A stretch of DNA of 64,000 nt from Phalacrocorax aristotelis (GCF_949628215.1 NC_134283.1:30792975-30856974); one strand, 5' to 3'. Shown: positions 35,571-49,096, counted from the first letter of the stretch. Numbers and translations are program-made. Notes: generated by a model not told the origin, from the letters alone.

Positions 35571-38500
35571 GTGTCTCCTTAAAACCAACATTCAGCCACT
35601 TCAGAAGCAAAATACTGGAGTGTGCCCATGTCAGCTCTCCACGACTGTTTGGGACAAAATGAAAAACCAAAAGATTTTGAATCGGGTTCATTGCTGCAGC
35701 GGTTCATGAGAGGCACAGAGGTCCTGGGGGTGTCTACTCCATCGTCACCCCACTGAGCAATTATGGCTGCTCCAGTGGAGACACTGCTGTGCTGCAGAGG
35801 GGGTGAATCCCATGGATAAGCGCCATCTCATTTGGAGAGCATCATAAAGCATTCATGTTGTAATTTAAAGTGTTCATCCAAGTATTTTGGATTTTTTTTT
35901 TTTCTTAAAAAAATGTCGCACTACCACCCCAGCCCTTGAAAGAAAACAAAATAACACAATATAGGGCTAGATCCTTTGGCAGGGAAAGTTCTTGATTTAA
36001 AAACAACAAAAACAAAAACAAGACATCTTTTAATTAAGCTTCTTTTATGTTTATGGTGTTTGGAACAGTTCCAAAAATACTTGCACTACCAACAGAGATA
36101 ACTTTCCTTCTCATGAACATGCAAACCAGAAACAAGGCTACAGCTTGTCTGGTAAGTACGTCTTGATCTGAACTACTGTCTCAGAGTGTATTTCATCCTA
36201 TTAACATAAAAATAAGCAATACTTTCCCATATATCCTAGTCTAGTGCCAGTTAAAATATCTGCCCAGCTTTTGACAGCTGAAGTCACTTCCATGCATGAA
36301 ATATATATTTAATGTCAGGAAGCAGAAAGGAATTACTTCATACCAGGTAGGAGTTTTGGCAAAAGATTAACCCACAATTGTGCATTAAGCTGAAATAATA
36401 ACAAAATGTTGTGCACCTGAAACTGAGTGTCCAATTAATTGTCTGTTCCCAAACCCATTCTTGCATCTGACAAGAGGTTACACTGACCTTTTTTTACTTT
36501 TTAAAGTGTATTCTTTAAAGCGATGTTAGAAAACTGTACAAGAATCTAGGCATGAACATTGGGTGCTGATGTGCACATAGATAAAATAACATTTTCAGGT
36601 TGTAAAGGGCAATGTCATAATGGAAATAATTAAATGGGTTTTCAGACTGGAAAAAAAAATGCCTGGTACAGGTCCAGAACTTTTGTTCCTACTTCAAATG
36701 TTTCTTTCATTCAAGTATCAGTAGTATTGGCACATTAGACCTGTTAAGAACAAGACCGTATTGGTGACAGAGAATTTGTTGTTAGAATTGCTTGTTTTTC
36801 AAAGAGCAGCTGGAACCTGAAATATGTTTTACAACAAATACCTGCCTAGCCATGAATAATTTACAGCATCGGGTAGGGTTTTGCAGAGTGCTGGACACCA
36901 AGCTGCTGCGAGGTTGGCTCAGAGCTGCTCAAGTGTGTTCGGCTGCTCTTGCGCAGACGCATTGGCCGAGGAAACCATGCTGATGTGCAGCTGTCCTGCA
37001 GCTCAGTTCCCCCGTGCCATGTGTCTCCATTCATTGGCAGTTCATAACACGTTCACACATTACAAGGGTTTTAAATACTGGATAAAAGGTTAGATGTCAC
37101 CTACTACTTCCATGAGCTATAAATTCTGTTTTGGAGTAGGATGCCATGCTGCTGCAGGCAGCATCCATGGGCAGCCTGGACTCACACCAAGGCTGGATGG
37201 GGCACCTGGCTTACCCGACCCTTCAGTTTGCCAGAGAAACGAGCAACAAATCCTGACAACTGAGAGTCAAAATAAGAGAAGATCATCAGAAAAGCATGTT
37301 TCCATGAATCTTTGTCTTTAGAGGTCCCTAGGAGACAGTGTGAGCAGCTATTATCTCCATTTTCACGGGGGTAGCTAAGGCATACACAGTGACGGAATTT
37401 TTCAAAGTAACACAGAGGCTTGCTCTAACCTGTGACATTGCTCAGCAGCTCACGTTCCCCTTTTAACTTGTTCTTTTCCTGGAGGATGTCTCTGTCCCGT
37501 GATGTGTTGGGGTGCAGTGTGTGCAGGCACCTCTCGGCAGGGGGCTGGGCTGGGCTGGGAGGCGTGGAGGGCACTGCACTGCTGGGACACAGGGCTGCGA
37601 GGCCCAGGACAGGGGAACAGGCTCCCTGGGAGGGCAGGGCCTGCAGCAGACAGCTGTGTTAGGTCAGCCTGGCCGCCGCTCCTCCTGCCATTCCCATTAG
37701 CAATGAGAATTGCATTTGAATCACAGGGAGAAAAGGGCTGTTTGCTTGTTTTCTAGTTAATCAATCAAGAACACATGAAAAGGTGGGAAGAAAAAATTGC
37801 TGTGTTGGATCTGCCTTGTAATTAATATAGCCACGCTAATCACATCTCCCAGACCTTTGGTTTTCTGAGCTGTGGAAGGTACCTTCTACATTAAAGCCCC
37901 TTTCCTAGCACAGGAGGAAACTGCAGAGCAGAGGTGATGTAGGGACAGGAGTGGTGCGCTAGGGTGTTGGTGTGTCCTGCTCTGCTCACATCAGACACAA
38001 GGTGAAGTAAAGGAAAGTGGGAAGAAAGGGTCGTTACCTGGATTTAGACATTCCCTGGCAAAAGGCCTCCGCTGATGGTCATGGCTGACCTGTGTTGCAG
38101 CCAGGGCTGGGGAGCACAGCCAGGGCCCAGAACCCTGGGCGGGAAAGCATGGACCAGAAGGTGGTTCGTGTGCAGACTGAGGACGCTGGTTTGAGGTTTC
38201 TGTTTGGTTTATCGTTTCATCTAAGAAAAGCATACTGGTAACGACTGAGTGTTTTATTTTCTTTGTTGCTGTAGACACCATCATCAAGTCACGGTGTTTG
38301 CTGTAAGTAAGTCTACAGTATAAAATGACATTTATTTTCTCACAGTATCAGTTTTCTGCCTCCTCTTTCTAGCCTGTCTTTCAGGCATTTTTTAAGAAAA
38401 GCTACAAAGATAAGTTACACAATGGGTCTGGACTGACGGTTGCCTTAAATGCTGAAATGGGGCAGAAATACTGCTGGTGTGGGGGTGTCCAGCTCCAGGT

Positions 38501-40590
38501 CACTGCTGTAGCTGTGACCTTGCCCTGCCTGCGCACTGGGCAACCACTCCTTGCTGCAGGTAGTCTTTGGCAAGACCTTTATCTCTCTTTGTAGCAAGAG
38601 TGGGTGTCACTCCTGTTTTAAGCTGCCAGGAGCCCAACACGTAGCTACAGAAAATAAATGTGGTATGTGACGATTGATTTATCTGCATTTTCTAGCCCAG
38701 CAATTAAATCTGCTTTTGGGAGGCAGAACCAAAGGAGCAAGCATGCTGTGATGCCAGATCAGAGCTGATAATGTATTCCTCCCTTCCTTGGTATTTCACT
38801 AGCACAGATATCAGCCTATTAAGGAATAATCTCCCAACGCATCAGCTGGCCTCAGCAAGCACCACCACGGGCTGCACCATGGCAGAGCAGAGCCTGGCTG
38901 GCGGCTGGAGACAGAGCGGGAAGCCACAGGTGCAGGGGATGGGAGGGAGGTGGCAGCAGGGGCTCGGAGGGGGTGGCCGTCTACCTGCCACACTCCCAGG
39001 ATGTCACGAGGCTGCAACCTGCTGCACAGAGCTGGGAAGTCACTGCTCTAACCTGACTTTTTGCCAAATTGCTTTGAAACTTGTTATTACTGCACAGATG
39101 CACTTCCCCAGTATCTTAAGAGCTAGGTGGCCCTAAATGTAATATAGCCCTGTGCTGGTTGTTTGCATGGGTTGTCCATGAATGAGTGTTGGCTGCTGGG
39201 CAATGGGGCCAGCATGTGGGGCATCTCGCGTTGGGGGTAGCTGCAGCTGGTGGCTGCATACGACTGCTAAATGTGAGGTCTGTGGGGAAACTGAGGCAGA
39301 CAGGATGTTTCTGACCTGGGAGCAGTGGTTGGGAAGTGGTGCCCACAGGTGCCAGTGGGTGCCCAAAAGCCCTGTGGGAGCACAGGCACAGCAGCAGGCT
39401 CCCAGTCTTGGGGATGTGGGGGCTCAGTGAGGTGGGAGGAGGGGAAATGGGGAGCTGCTCTTTCCTACCCTTGCCTTTTCCCCCTCATTCTCAAGCAGGC
39501 TGCACCCCCTCTCCCTGCCCACACGCTCCCTTTCTCTCAGTTTCTCACTTGTGAAAGCTGGGGTTATATTTATCCCAGCCCTCAAGGGTGCTAAGAAACG
39601 AATTCAGATGCTGTAGTTAAACACTACAGCACATAAGCAAGCATTCCTGACGGGGAGTGTTTAATGTCACCAGTCCAACAGCTCACTGATGCATCAGTTG
39701 GGAATGCAACAGGTACCAGTGCAAAGTCAATGCAGCAAAGAGGAGACACTGAGGAGAAGGCTGCTGCCAAGACACTCTCCCTGATCTGCTTGTAAAATTC
39801 CCTGTGTTTAAGTATCTCTTTGAGTGGCTTTTGATGGAATTTCTCTCAAGGCAAAACAAGTAAGTTGAATCTATGGTCTCTTTTACAAACCCTTCTGATT
39901 CAGTCCAGTGGAATCAGTGTGGCTATTTTTTCATCCTGACTTGTGTCTTTTATGTGTATCTTCCAGTTTAGGGCTGAACTGTTCATATGTGTACAAATTG
40001 AAAAGTAATAACTGGAAACATTGCACCCATTTTCAAGGCATGCTCTGATCTTCTTAAGCCAGGACTGAGAAAGTCATGTGAGCTCTTAAACAGCAAAAAA
40101 CAGTGCTTTGGTTACCAAAAATTAAAATCTCATCAAATCGATACCTGAACACAAAGAAAAGACAGAGACTTTATCTTCCCTATGGTATTCCTGTTCATTA
40201 GTAGCTGCAGAAGGCATCTGTTTACCTGCACTGTCTTAGGAATGTGTTTGTCTTTACACTGTATTTTAAGCCAAGGCATATCCTTTGGGGAAATGTTGTC
40301 GTGTTTGTCCCTTGCTGCAGCATAGATCTAGGTGTGCCTCTTCTGGCTGTATGGACATGGCTCTGGACATCCCATAGGTGGGCAGTGACATCTGGCAGTT
40401 GCTACCAGGCAGATAACCAAGCCGTGGGGTGCTACCTACACATCTGTTTCCTGACATTGCAGACTACTTGTCCAGGGCTGTCTGTTCTTAAGAACAGTAT
40501 AGACAGAGCAAAACCGGCTGTGCTCACTTGAGGAAATCAGTTTCTCAGGTGATGCATTGGTAGCAGTACAACAATGCACAGAAAAGGGGG

Positions 40591-40626
40591 TGTCTGTCTG
40601 TGTGTCTGTCTGTGTGTGTGCCTGTG
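40591..40626 (+). repeat. TG/TGTC microsatellite
   Basis: This is an imperfect run of TGTC and TG units, likely length-polymorphic. Confidence 0.9.
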
Positions 40627-42698
40627 TCACTTCTCCAAAATGCTGTGGCCACTCAAGGTATTACTCTGCTGATGCTCCAGATTCATAAAAGAATGCAAAG
40701 CTGTAATAGTCTTCTTGAAACATCAAGGGCCTTTGGTGTGAAATACAGCTCTAATTAAATGTGACAGAGTGGCTTTCACGTTGCTACAGTCGATTCATTG
40801 ATTCAAAGAGGGCAAAGGCTTTGACAGGAGGCTTGGGATGATTAATGGTCTTGCACATGCATTATGTTTTGTTGCAATTGCAAATACCTGCTAAGGCTGA
40901 AGCTTTATTAACAGACACCCTATGAACTGTGGGGTCTTTTGGGCATATGTAAGTAGAAGATGGCGAGTCACAGGCTGAATAACTCCTACTGCATGAACCA
41001 GTGCCATGTCAAGCCTCATGGTTTTTATGTGGTATGGCCTGAACCTTAGGTGACCTGAGGCCAGGTGAGAAAACAGTAGCACAGTGGTCAAGCCTGGCAT
41101 CTATTCTCATCATTAAGGGCATATTACAGAAAAAGTTACACTAAACATTTCTTATGTTATCTAACCCTGAATAAGAAATGGCCAACTGAGCTAGCTAGAG
41201 CATAAAAGCAGTTTTTCAGGTTTGAAAGGCGGCTGCTGCTGCACTCCGTGCCCTCAGAGCAGCTCACGGCTTCTGCTCAGTGCAGGCAGCACTGCATTGC
41301 ATTTCTTTACAAACTAAGTTTTGCACTCCCGTTAGCAGCTTCTGTGCTGCTGGTCGGCAGTTCTGGCTCAGCTTCCACTGCTTGGGAGTCGAGATGTCCT
41401 TGCAATACCAGCAGGACACGGTCACGGCTGCAGGAAGCAAGTAAAAGAGCTCCTTTTTGCCAAAATTCAACCTTGGGGCAATGGCAGAATGGCTCCCTCC
41501 AGTCTCAGGGATCCAGATTAGCTTTCTCGGAGCTGGTGGCCTGTGTCCAGGCTGCCAGCACCCTCTGCCTCCTCCCCACGCATTGCTGCGAGCAGGCAGC
41601 AATGCAGTGCTGCTGGCTGGGGGCACCAGCCCACTCCTCCCGGCAGCCTTTGATGTACCCCCCTGCACCCCGCAGGGCTGTGGTGCTGAAAGCACTGGGC
41701 AGCCCTTGCTCAAGGCTGGTGTGGTCTCGGCCCCAGAGCTGCCTTCGGAGTTGAGCAGGGATGTGTGTATTTGCAGAAGTGAAACTGTGCAGCCCAGTGT
41801 AACAAAATGTAACAACTTAGTTTTCCAAAGATTTCCCCCTCCCTTCCGAAAGGGATGCTTTCACTTTAAAAAAAGAAGCCCATTTAAAACAAAAGACTAA
41901 TGAATATGGTAGCCCTTCCTCTTTTGCAAGTTTAAACACCTCATCTTTCCTTGGAGAACAGCTCTAAATCATTTTATTTGCAAGCCCTAAGCAGGAATTT
42001 GTATTCATGGTAAGACATTTATTGAGTTAATTTATTTAAGGCTGGGGCATAATTTCTAATAATGGAATAGTCTCTAGGCCCAGTGAAATTGTGTCCCTGC
42101 TAGGGCATTAATATTTTAAGGGGTTATAATAACCTGTCAATTGATCTGTGTCTTTTAGGGAGTAGGTTAGCAGTTATCGATGATTGCTCATATGAAGGAT
42201 TATCTTAAAGCTGGTGCTCTGCAGGCCAGTGCCTGCCACAGGGCCGCATGCCCACGCCAGCTGGGAGAGGGTTCGTGGTCTGAGTAAATGGGTATGAATG
42301 AAATGAGGAGGAAAAATAATAGAGTGCAAATCTGCAGGGTGGCTGCTGCTCCCGCAACCCCAGGCTTGGAGAGCAGCATGGGGAAAGCCCGCGATGCCTT
42401 CATGTGTACAGCAGTCTTGCTGCAGCTCAGGGTTTCCTGAAGAGATGTGAAATCAGGTATTGGTCTAAGCAAGGAGGTGTCAGCACATGTTCTGCAGGAG
42501 GCTTGTCGTCTTGGCAGATAGTCTCTTATTGATACAAGAGGCAAATAACTTGACCTCTTACTACCTTAATTTCTCTATTTTTAGAAATGGGGAATATTTA
42601 TGTTATTTCTTGAGTGATTTAAGAAGATGATGAAAAGTCCAAATGAAAAAACATTCTTGTTTGTTTTACTGCTGCATTAAATGGCATGTTGCACTATA

Positions 42699-43417
42699 CA
42701 GCACAGACTGGGATCCACCTGGCTGGAGAGCAGCTCTGTGGAAAGGGACCTGGGGGTCCTGGTGGACAGAAAGCTCAACATGAGCGAACAGTGTGCTGCT
42801 GCGACCAAGAAGGCCAACTGGATGCTGGGTTGCATCAAAAAGGGCATCACCAGCAGAGATAAAGAAGTCATTATCCTGCTCTACTCAGCGCTTGTCAGGC
42901 CGCACCTGGAGTACTGTGTGCAGTTCTGGTCCCTGCTATACAAAAAGGATGTGGACAGGCTGGAAGGGGTCCAGAGAAGGGCCACCAAGATGATCCAAGG
43001 ACTGGGAAGCTGCCATATGAGGATAGGCTGGGAGAGCTGGGTTTGTTCAGCCTTGAGAAAAGGAGGCTCAGAGGGGATCTCATCCCCATGTACCAGTACT
43101 TAAGGGGCAGCTCCAAAGAAGATGGAGACTCCCTTTTTGCACAGAGTCACATGGGGAGGACAAGGGGGAATGGACACAAGTTGCTCTTGGGGAGTTTCCA
43201 ACTGGACACCAGAGGAAAAGTTTTCACAGTGAGGACAGTCACCATTGGAATAATCTCCCCAGGGAAGTGGTTGACTCGGCTACGTTGGACACCTTCAAGA
43301 CTTGTCTGGACAGGGTGCTGGGCCATCTTGTCTAGAGTGCGCTCTTCCTGGAAAGGTTGGACTAGATGATCCCTGAGGTCCCTTCCAACCTGTGATTCTG
43401 TGATTCTCTGATTCTAT
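42699..43417 (+). mobile_element. CR1 LINE copy B, 5'-truncated
   Basis: The copy covers the last 0.7 kb of a CR1 element: the end of the reverse-transcriptase region ([17 protein letters not shown] is readable near 42876-42926) and the 3' tail, ending in the short repeats GATTCTGTGATTCTCTGATTCTAT. Against copy A (656-1358) I count about 13 substitutions and no gap over roughly 700 bases. Both copies change reading frame at the same place, near 43010-43045 here. This means the frame break predates both insertions. No target-site duplication is visible, as usual for CR1. Confidence 0.95.
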
Positions 43418-46400
43418 AAAACCTGGTGCTGAATGGCCTTTAAAAAGAAGGTAACATAAAAACTAATCCGGATTAAATACATTTACATAAACCCTGTCTT
43501 AGGGAAGGGATGATGGGACCACTAAGGCCCAGGCAGAGTTTGATGGGGCATGGTGAAACCCTCCCAGCCCAGGCTCAGGGTACCGAACCATGGTAAGACA
43601 GTGGCCTGGGAAGGGGGACGATGTGAGCAAGTGGTGCAAAGCTGCGACCAAACTGTTGGCAAGAGCTGACAAACCTGAAAGGATTCTGAGGTGTCTTCAA
43701 AGTCTGTCACCTCGTGGTTGGTATTCTGGGTGGACTAGCTTTTAAGTTTTCTTACAACCCACAGAGCGCCTAGTTGGTGGGAAGCATTAAGTGCAGGGAC
43801 TTCAGTAAAATTAATAGTGTCTGAACATGGTTCTATGATGGTCCACAGCTCTGCTCCCAGGACCCCTGGGACCAGCACATGTCTCCTTTGCTGCATGGAG
43901 CAAGCCGAAGGCAAATAGCATGTGGGGCACTTGGTTTCAAATCCAGGTTTTTTTAGTGGCAGCTACTGTGGGCAAGTAAGTCACACTTTTTCAGTACTGT
44001 GTCTGCTTCTAATAATTGTCCAGAGGTGACTCTTTCCATGTAATAAGCTCTTTGTGGTTGCAAGAGCACATAGTTAATAGGCACATGGGGACTGGCTGGC
44101 CAGTCACTGCAGCCTGGTAACCCTGCCGTGCCAAAGCATTGTGACATCTTTAAAAGCGTTCTAAAAATCCTAAATTGTTCGTACTAAGTGGCAGTGGCCT
44201 ATTGGGTGTTCACTGGCTTTTAGTTATTTTTTATTCTTGTTTAAATTATTCCTCTTAATGCAATAAGTAAAAGCATTTATCTAGTAAAAGCTAAACTCTG
44301 CTCTGAGTCAAATTCTGGTCCTTTGTTTCTAACTGCATGGCTTTATTGTGGATATTGAGTATTTACTAAGGAAAAATGAACGTTGGTGTGGAAGGGCATG
44401 CAGCTGCAGAGCAGCTTTGACTGCACTGCCTGCAAGAGCAAAATAAATGTGCTGGGGAAAAGTGGGCTGTGGAAGCATTCAAGATGTCACATGGCTGGTT
44501 TTCCCCTAAAACTTACTGTGGTGAGGAGTGTTTCACTGCCCTACAGAAATTCAGACTAATATATGTGTAAGATGAATGATTATGTCTGAACTGTGCTCCC
44601 AGGGGCCCCATCTGATACTTCTTTCTTACCTGATCATTTGTCAGTGTGTTGTCAAGCCTTCAATTAATGAGCTACTGGCAGCTCTATTCACCCTCACTCC
44701 CTCCCTTCAACCACTCTGGGTCCTTTCCCCTCCTCGGCAAGGTGGTGGTGAGGTTGGCACCATGACACCCACCTGCTCCAAGGAGGCAGGTGCTCCGCGA
44801 GAATGAAGACAAAATGAAGACAGTGATTCCGTCCATCGCTCCTTTCCTCCTCTGAGAGGTCAGCAAGTCCCTCCTGCTTTTCTTCCTGGAGAAGTGGGCC
44901 AGAGCACGTAGCAAGTGCTTGACTAGATCACGTTCATTGCTTAACAGCCCTGCGGGTCTGCCTGCAACACACGCTTCGGGAGATGGTACAGAAAACTGCG
45001 ATGAAGACTGGCCAGCACAGTGCTACAAGGGAAACTTTCCCTTTGTCGTGGCCATCAAAGATGACCAAAGAAAGCAATCCAAAATTACCCAGTATATCTG
45101 CAGGTTTCTTAATTTACATTTACCTGTTACCTGGAAGCTTGGAAGAAAAAATTTCACATGTTCACTGTGGACTTTGTGGCTGTGTGTCTGCTGTAGCCTT
45201 TTCGTGTATCGACCATGCCCTCAGTCTGATAGAATGTGAGAATAATCAGCAACAAAACATCTGATGTATTTTCTCTATGAATGCCTTATTTTAGCGTTGT
45301 GCCCCCCCAATTCCCTTCTGTCTAAACGACACTCATTCTGTCCAAACTCTGCTCACATGAGAATCTTTCCATACCAATTCCCTTTTATTTCCCACTTCCT
45401 CTTCCAGCACACCCAGAACTGAGCAGAGCACTCAGTAAAGCTCTTCAGTAAACCACCTTCACTTTGTTTACCACTAATGTAACAAGTACCTACGGTCATT
45501 ATCCTTTTCTCTGTGTGTACAGTTCGGAAGGTACTTGGGGTACACCATTTTGTGTCCCGCGAGGGAGTTAATCATGTGCATGCTTGTCTCAGCTGATAGG
45601 AACAAGAATAATTACGTCTCACATAAAATACCTGCACATACACAATAGAGGAGACTCAGTGAGCAGAACTGCTGAGGTGGGAGGGACCATATATATAGGG
45701 TTACAGCTACGGGGTTGGCAAGTAGAGAGCAAAAATCATAGAAAGCAACGTTGCTGGGCTTGTGAGCTGTCTGACTGTTAGAGGAGGGAAGATGAACTTC
45801 TTGCACCCAGCCCTGGATCCCTGCCTGCAGCGAGGGGCAGGTCTGCCGAGTGAATGAAACCTGAAATAATTGCCCAACATGACTGAGCACAGGCAGCTGT
45901 GAGCTCACGGATCCGCAGCCATGGGAGATTGACAATTGCAGGCAAGTTGAGATTAGAGCTAGAGTTAAGGAATCTAGTGCAGGAGAAAAAGAGCTGCCTG
46001 GAGCATGCCAAATTTCTGTATAAAAGTGTGATGATTTATAGATTTTATGTACATTGTATTTGCTTAGAGCAAATGAATTGACCAAACAGAAGCCAAACTT
46101 GACATTTTGGAGGAAGAATTTATTTCACGTAAGTAAATCTCAGAAACCTTCATTTTGATATAATTTAAGACTTTCTGTATGTATTTAAAGAACTCAGTCC
46201 TGCAAACTGCAGAGAGACCTGTGTACCATGCTGGGTGGGCAGATGTGAGCATAAGCTGCCACCTCCCACAAGCAGCTTAAAGGATGAGAGTTTACATCTT
46301 GAAAACATAAATGCATTACTCAGGCATGGTCTTAACATTCTTACATAAGGCCTGAATCTAATGTTATGTAGAAACCCTTCTTATATCTTGGAGTTGCTTC

Positions 46401-48935
46401 TGACTTTCATTGGAATAAACAAGATAGGAATCTGGCCTGCAGTTTATGGGGTGTCACATAAATAATAGGTCTGATTCCCCTCTCTTTCATACCAAAAGCA
46501 GTACTATGTATAAAGTCTATGTATATAAATGTACATGCCACTTACTTATGGTATCAGCGCATATGAAATTAGGAATGGGCTTTGTATTTTTAAGCTACCA
46601 GTGTTGGTTTGTCCCACGCAGCCTGGGACTCCTTCTGGGTAGTTGCTGATGGCCTGTGGGTGCAGGTGCAGCTCCCTGTTGCCTGCTGTAGGAGACCAGC
46701 CCGTACGTGGGGCTGGTCCCTACACAGCGCTGAAACGCAGTAAGGGTTGCCTTGAGCAAGTGTAGGTGTGTGCTATGGCCTCAGCGAGTCACCCTAGCAG
46801 TGCCTGCCATTTCTGGAATTGAGAGGTAATTTTTCATGTGATGTAATGACAGTGATGTGGATGGAGAGAATCTTATTTTTTACCCAGAGCAGAAGTTCAC
46901 AAAAGTTCTTGCAGAATTTCTACAAGTACCATGAGGTCAACTGTTTAACTGCCCATGATTCCAGATAACCACTCAAGGCAAATGGAAAAATCAAAAGCAG
47001 AATGAAGCAGCTGGCGTCTCGCTGAGCATCCAGCCCTTGGCACTGGTGTCGCACCCCACCACAGCCAGCACGTGCCTTTCTGGGGCCTGGGCTCCCACAG
47101 CGTCTGCTTTGAAATGCATCTCCTGCTCTTCCAGGCCAAAAACGGGCCAATAGTGACCTCCTAGTTGTTAATGACCTTCAAGTTGTTAAACAACCTGGTT
47201 GAATTCAGATTTTCTCAAACACGGAAACAAGCAGGTCAGAAATAGCTTGAGTTCCAACCAAAACAGAAACTTTCTGAGGTTTTGCCAGAATACAAAAACA
47301 TGAAAGACTTAAGTCAATATGAGACATTCCTTTCAACCCAAAATTATGTGCTTTGTTTTACCTTCTCTTCTTTAATACACTTGAAGTCTTTTCTCAATTT
47401 TTTGTTTTAGTCAGCAAATATTATAAACAAGGGATTTTTGAAGCTAAAAGATCAGAAACAATTAATTTCAGTATTACCCACCCGCTGGTACAGGCACTGC
47501 TTCCAGGTTCTCCCATCCCCTTTTCCTCCACCAGCCTCTAATATCCCTTTTTGTCCTGACCAGCCGAGGAGTGAGCTTATGTCTCTGTTGACACATGACA
47601 GGATCCCACTAGCTTTTTAGTTCTGTAATAATGAGATTCGTTCTGTGTAAAGGGATTTTAGCGTCAAATAACTAAGGTTTTCAGTAAGAGTAGCTTGCAT
47701 AAAAATATTGCACAGAAGCGTTTCCCTGTAGTTAACTCCATTCTCTTCCTTGCAGTTGCTTCAGATTTTCTCCTGGCCTGACAAAATAGGTTTTCAACAT
47801 TCAAAAATTAAAAAGAAAGCAATTGAATTGGGGGGAGGGGGGAGAACAAGCTTTGAAGTTTAAAAAAATTATTTCACATTAAAGTTTACAGTTGAGGAAA
47901 TTGAGAGGCAAATAATTTTAGATCAACTGAAAATGAAAGCCTTTAATGATTTGTTTGGTCAGTAAGTTAAAATTTGAACAGCTCTCAACATAAATCATCA
48001 AAATACCTGACTCTCACAGCAGCTGTCACGCCATGAACCTTTCCTTACAAAAGCCCCTGCCCATGCACATCCCCAAAGCAGTCATCTTTCAAGATCAGGC
48101 AACTGCTCACAGTTCAGGCTGGGCAGAAGAAAAAAGAAGCATTAAAAAAGGGAAGACAGATTATATCTCTCTTAAATCACTCAACACCTCTTCTAGATAA
48201 ACCAATATATAGACCTTGAAGTGATATTTTGGCAAAGCCATCGAAGTCTGATCCCAGGGTGTGTGATGCTTTTTGCCTCTTTCACAATTTTGTAACTTTA
48301 TTTGCCAGCTATTGCATTCATGTCAGTGGCCAAAGAAAGCTCCGCACAGAATGGTGCAGCAAAGGGTCAGTCGTGAAGCTGGAAACTCCTGGTGATGGTA
48401 TAGTGATGTTTTCTCCTGGAAAGTTATTCCTCAGGAGCGAATACAGGGAGCAACAGCAGAGTCTCTGTTTCTGTCCACTCTCTCTCTGTAGCACCATTCC
48501 TGTGTGCTGGTCGTGTTGACCATGAATGAGCAACACACCTGGGCCTGGGCAGAGAAAAGGTTGTGAAACTGCTGCAAGGGCTGCGCTGGTCCTCCAGCAG
48601 AGCCAAGCCACGGCAAAGCCAAACAATCCACATCTCTCCTTGTCTGAGATGAAAATAAGTGTCCTCAAGTGATGTCCACCAAACCCTGGCCTGGGAATCA
48701 GGGCACTTGTGAAAATGCCCCAGTGAAAATGGCTGCATAAAATTTTCAGATATGGACTCACTTGCGTTTGGTTCAGGCAGGCTGAGGTTTCAGGTGCAAG
48801 GGAGTCCTGGGTGCTGAGGGGTCTATCCAAGGACCTGGTATGTGGGACACAGGCTGCCCTTGGACCGCTTGTGCCTAGCAGTGTTCATGAACCAGCCCTG
48901 CCCACAGCACAAGCAGCATATGGTGTTTCCTGCAG
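43418..48935. other. Intergenic region upstream of GABRP
   Basis: No gene, repeat family or CpG-island-like promoter was recognised. Any GABRP promoter and untranslated first exon should lie here or further left, but I cannot place them. An open frame on the - strand (48318-48830, 170 codons) resembles nothing known to me. Confidence 0.65.
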
Positions 48936-49043
48936 AGCTTTCACAGTGCAAAGGAAATAGAACAGACAAATTATGCCTGAGTTCATCATAAAAATCTTAA
49001 CTTTATGCAATAAATAGAGGCAACACCTAAATGGGCAAACTAA
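48936..49043 (+). other. GABRP: Possible 5' UTR part of the GABRP signal-peptide exon
   Basis: A good acceptor-like site, GTTTCCTGCAG, ends at 48935. If it is used, the exon would start at 48936. The stretch contains a 14-codon upstream frame (ATG 48973 to TAG 49015-49017) and a second ATG at 49031 that overlaps the main start out of frame. This is inference only; the true exon start may differ. Confidence 0.3.
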
Positions 49044-49096
49044 ATGCAATCTGCTTTAATTTCAGCATTTATTTTGTTTTCTCTTCCCCTAGCCAG
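49044..49096 (+). CDS. GABRP: GABRP first coding exon, signal peptide (proposed)
   Basis: The ATG at 49044 opens MQSALISAFILFSLPLA followed by two bases of an Arg codon, then a donor-like CAG|GTGTTA. The translation is a typical short signal peptide with a hydrophobic core. It aligns without gaps to the human pi signal peptide as I recall it, at Met1, Leu5, Ala8, Phe9, Ser13, Leu14 and Arg18. The exit phase (two bases) is exactly what the next exon needs, and the joined residues continue with Cys and Gly in register with the human protein. Weak points are the poor start context (T at -3, C at +4), competing upstream ATGs and a non-ideal donor. The 5' end of the exon is unknown. Confidence 0.6.

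Larger units (their letters stand above)
34265..42698. other. Intergenic region, middle part
   Basis: No gene was recognised. It holds a short 14-bp tandem repeat at 35528-35570, a G/C-rich zone at about 37500-37680, a GC-rich zone at about 38880-39560, a TG/TGTC microsatellite at 40591-40626 and a zone at 41220-41800 with overlapping open frames on both strands. None looks like a known protein. Confidence 0.75.

Noticed and set aside
48318-48830. 170-codon frame on the - strand just upstream of the GABRP start.
   Set aside because: No known domain, no splice or start signals, and composition like its surroundings. Nothing supports coding beyond length.
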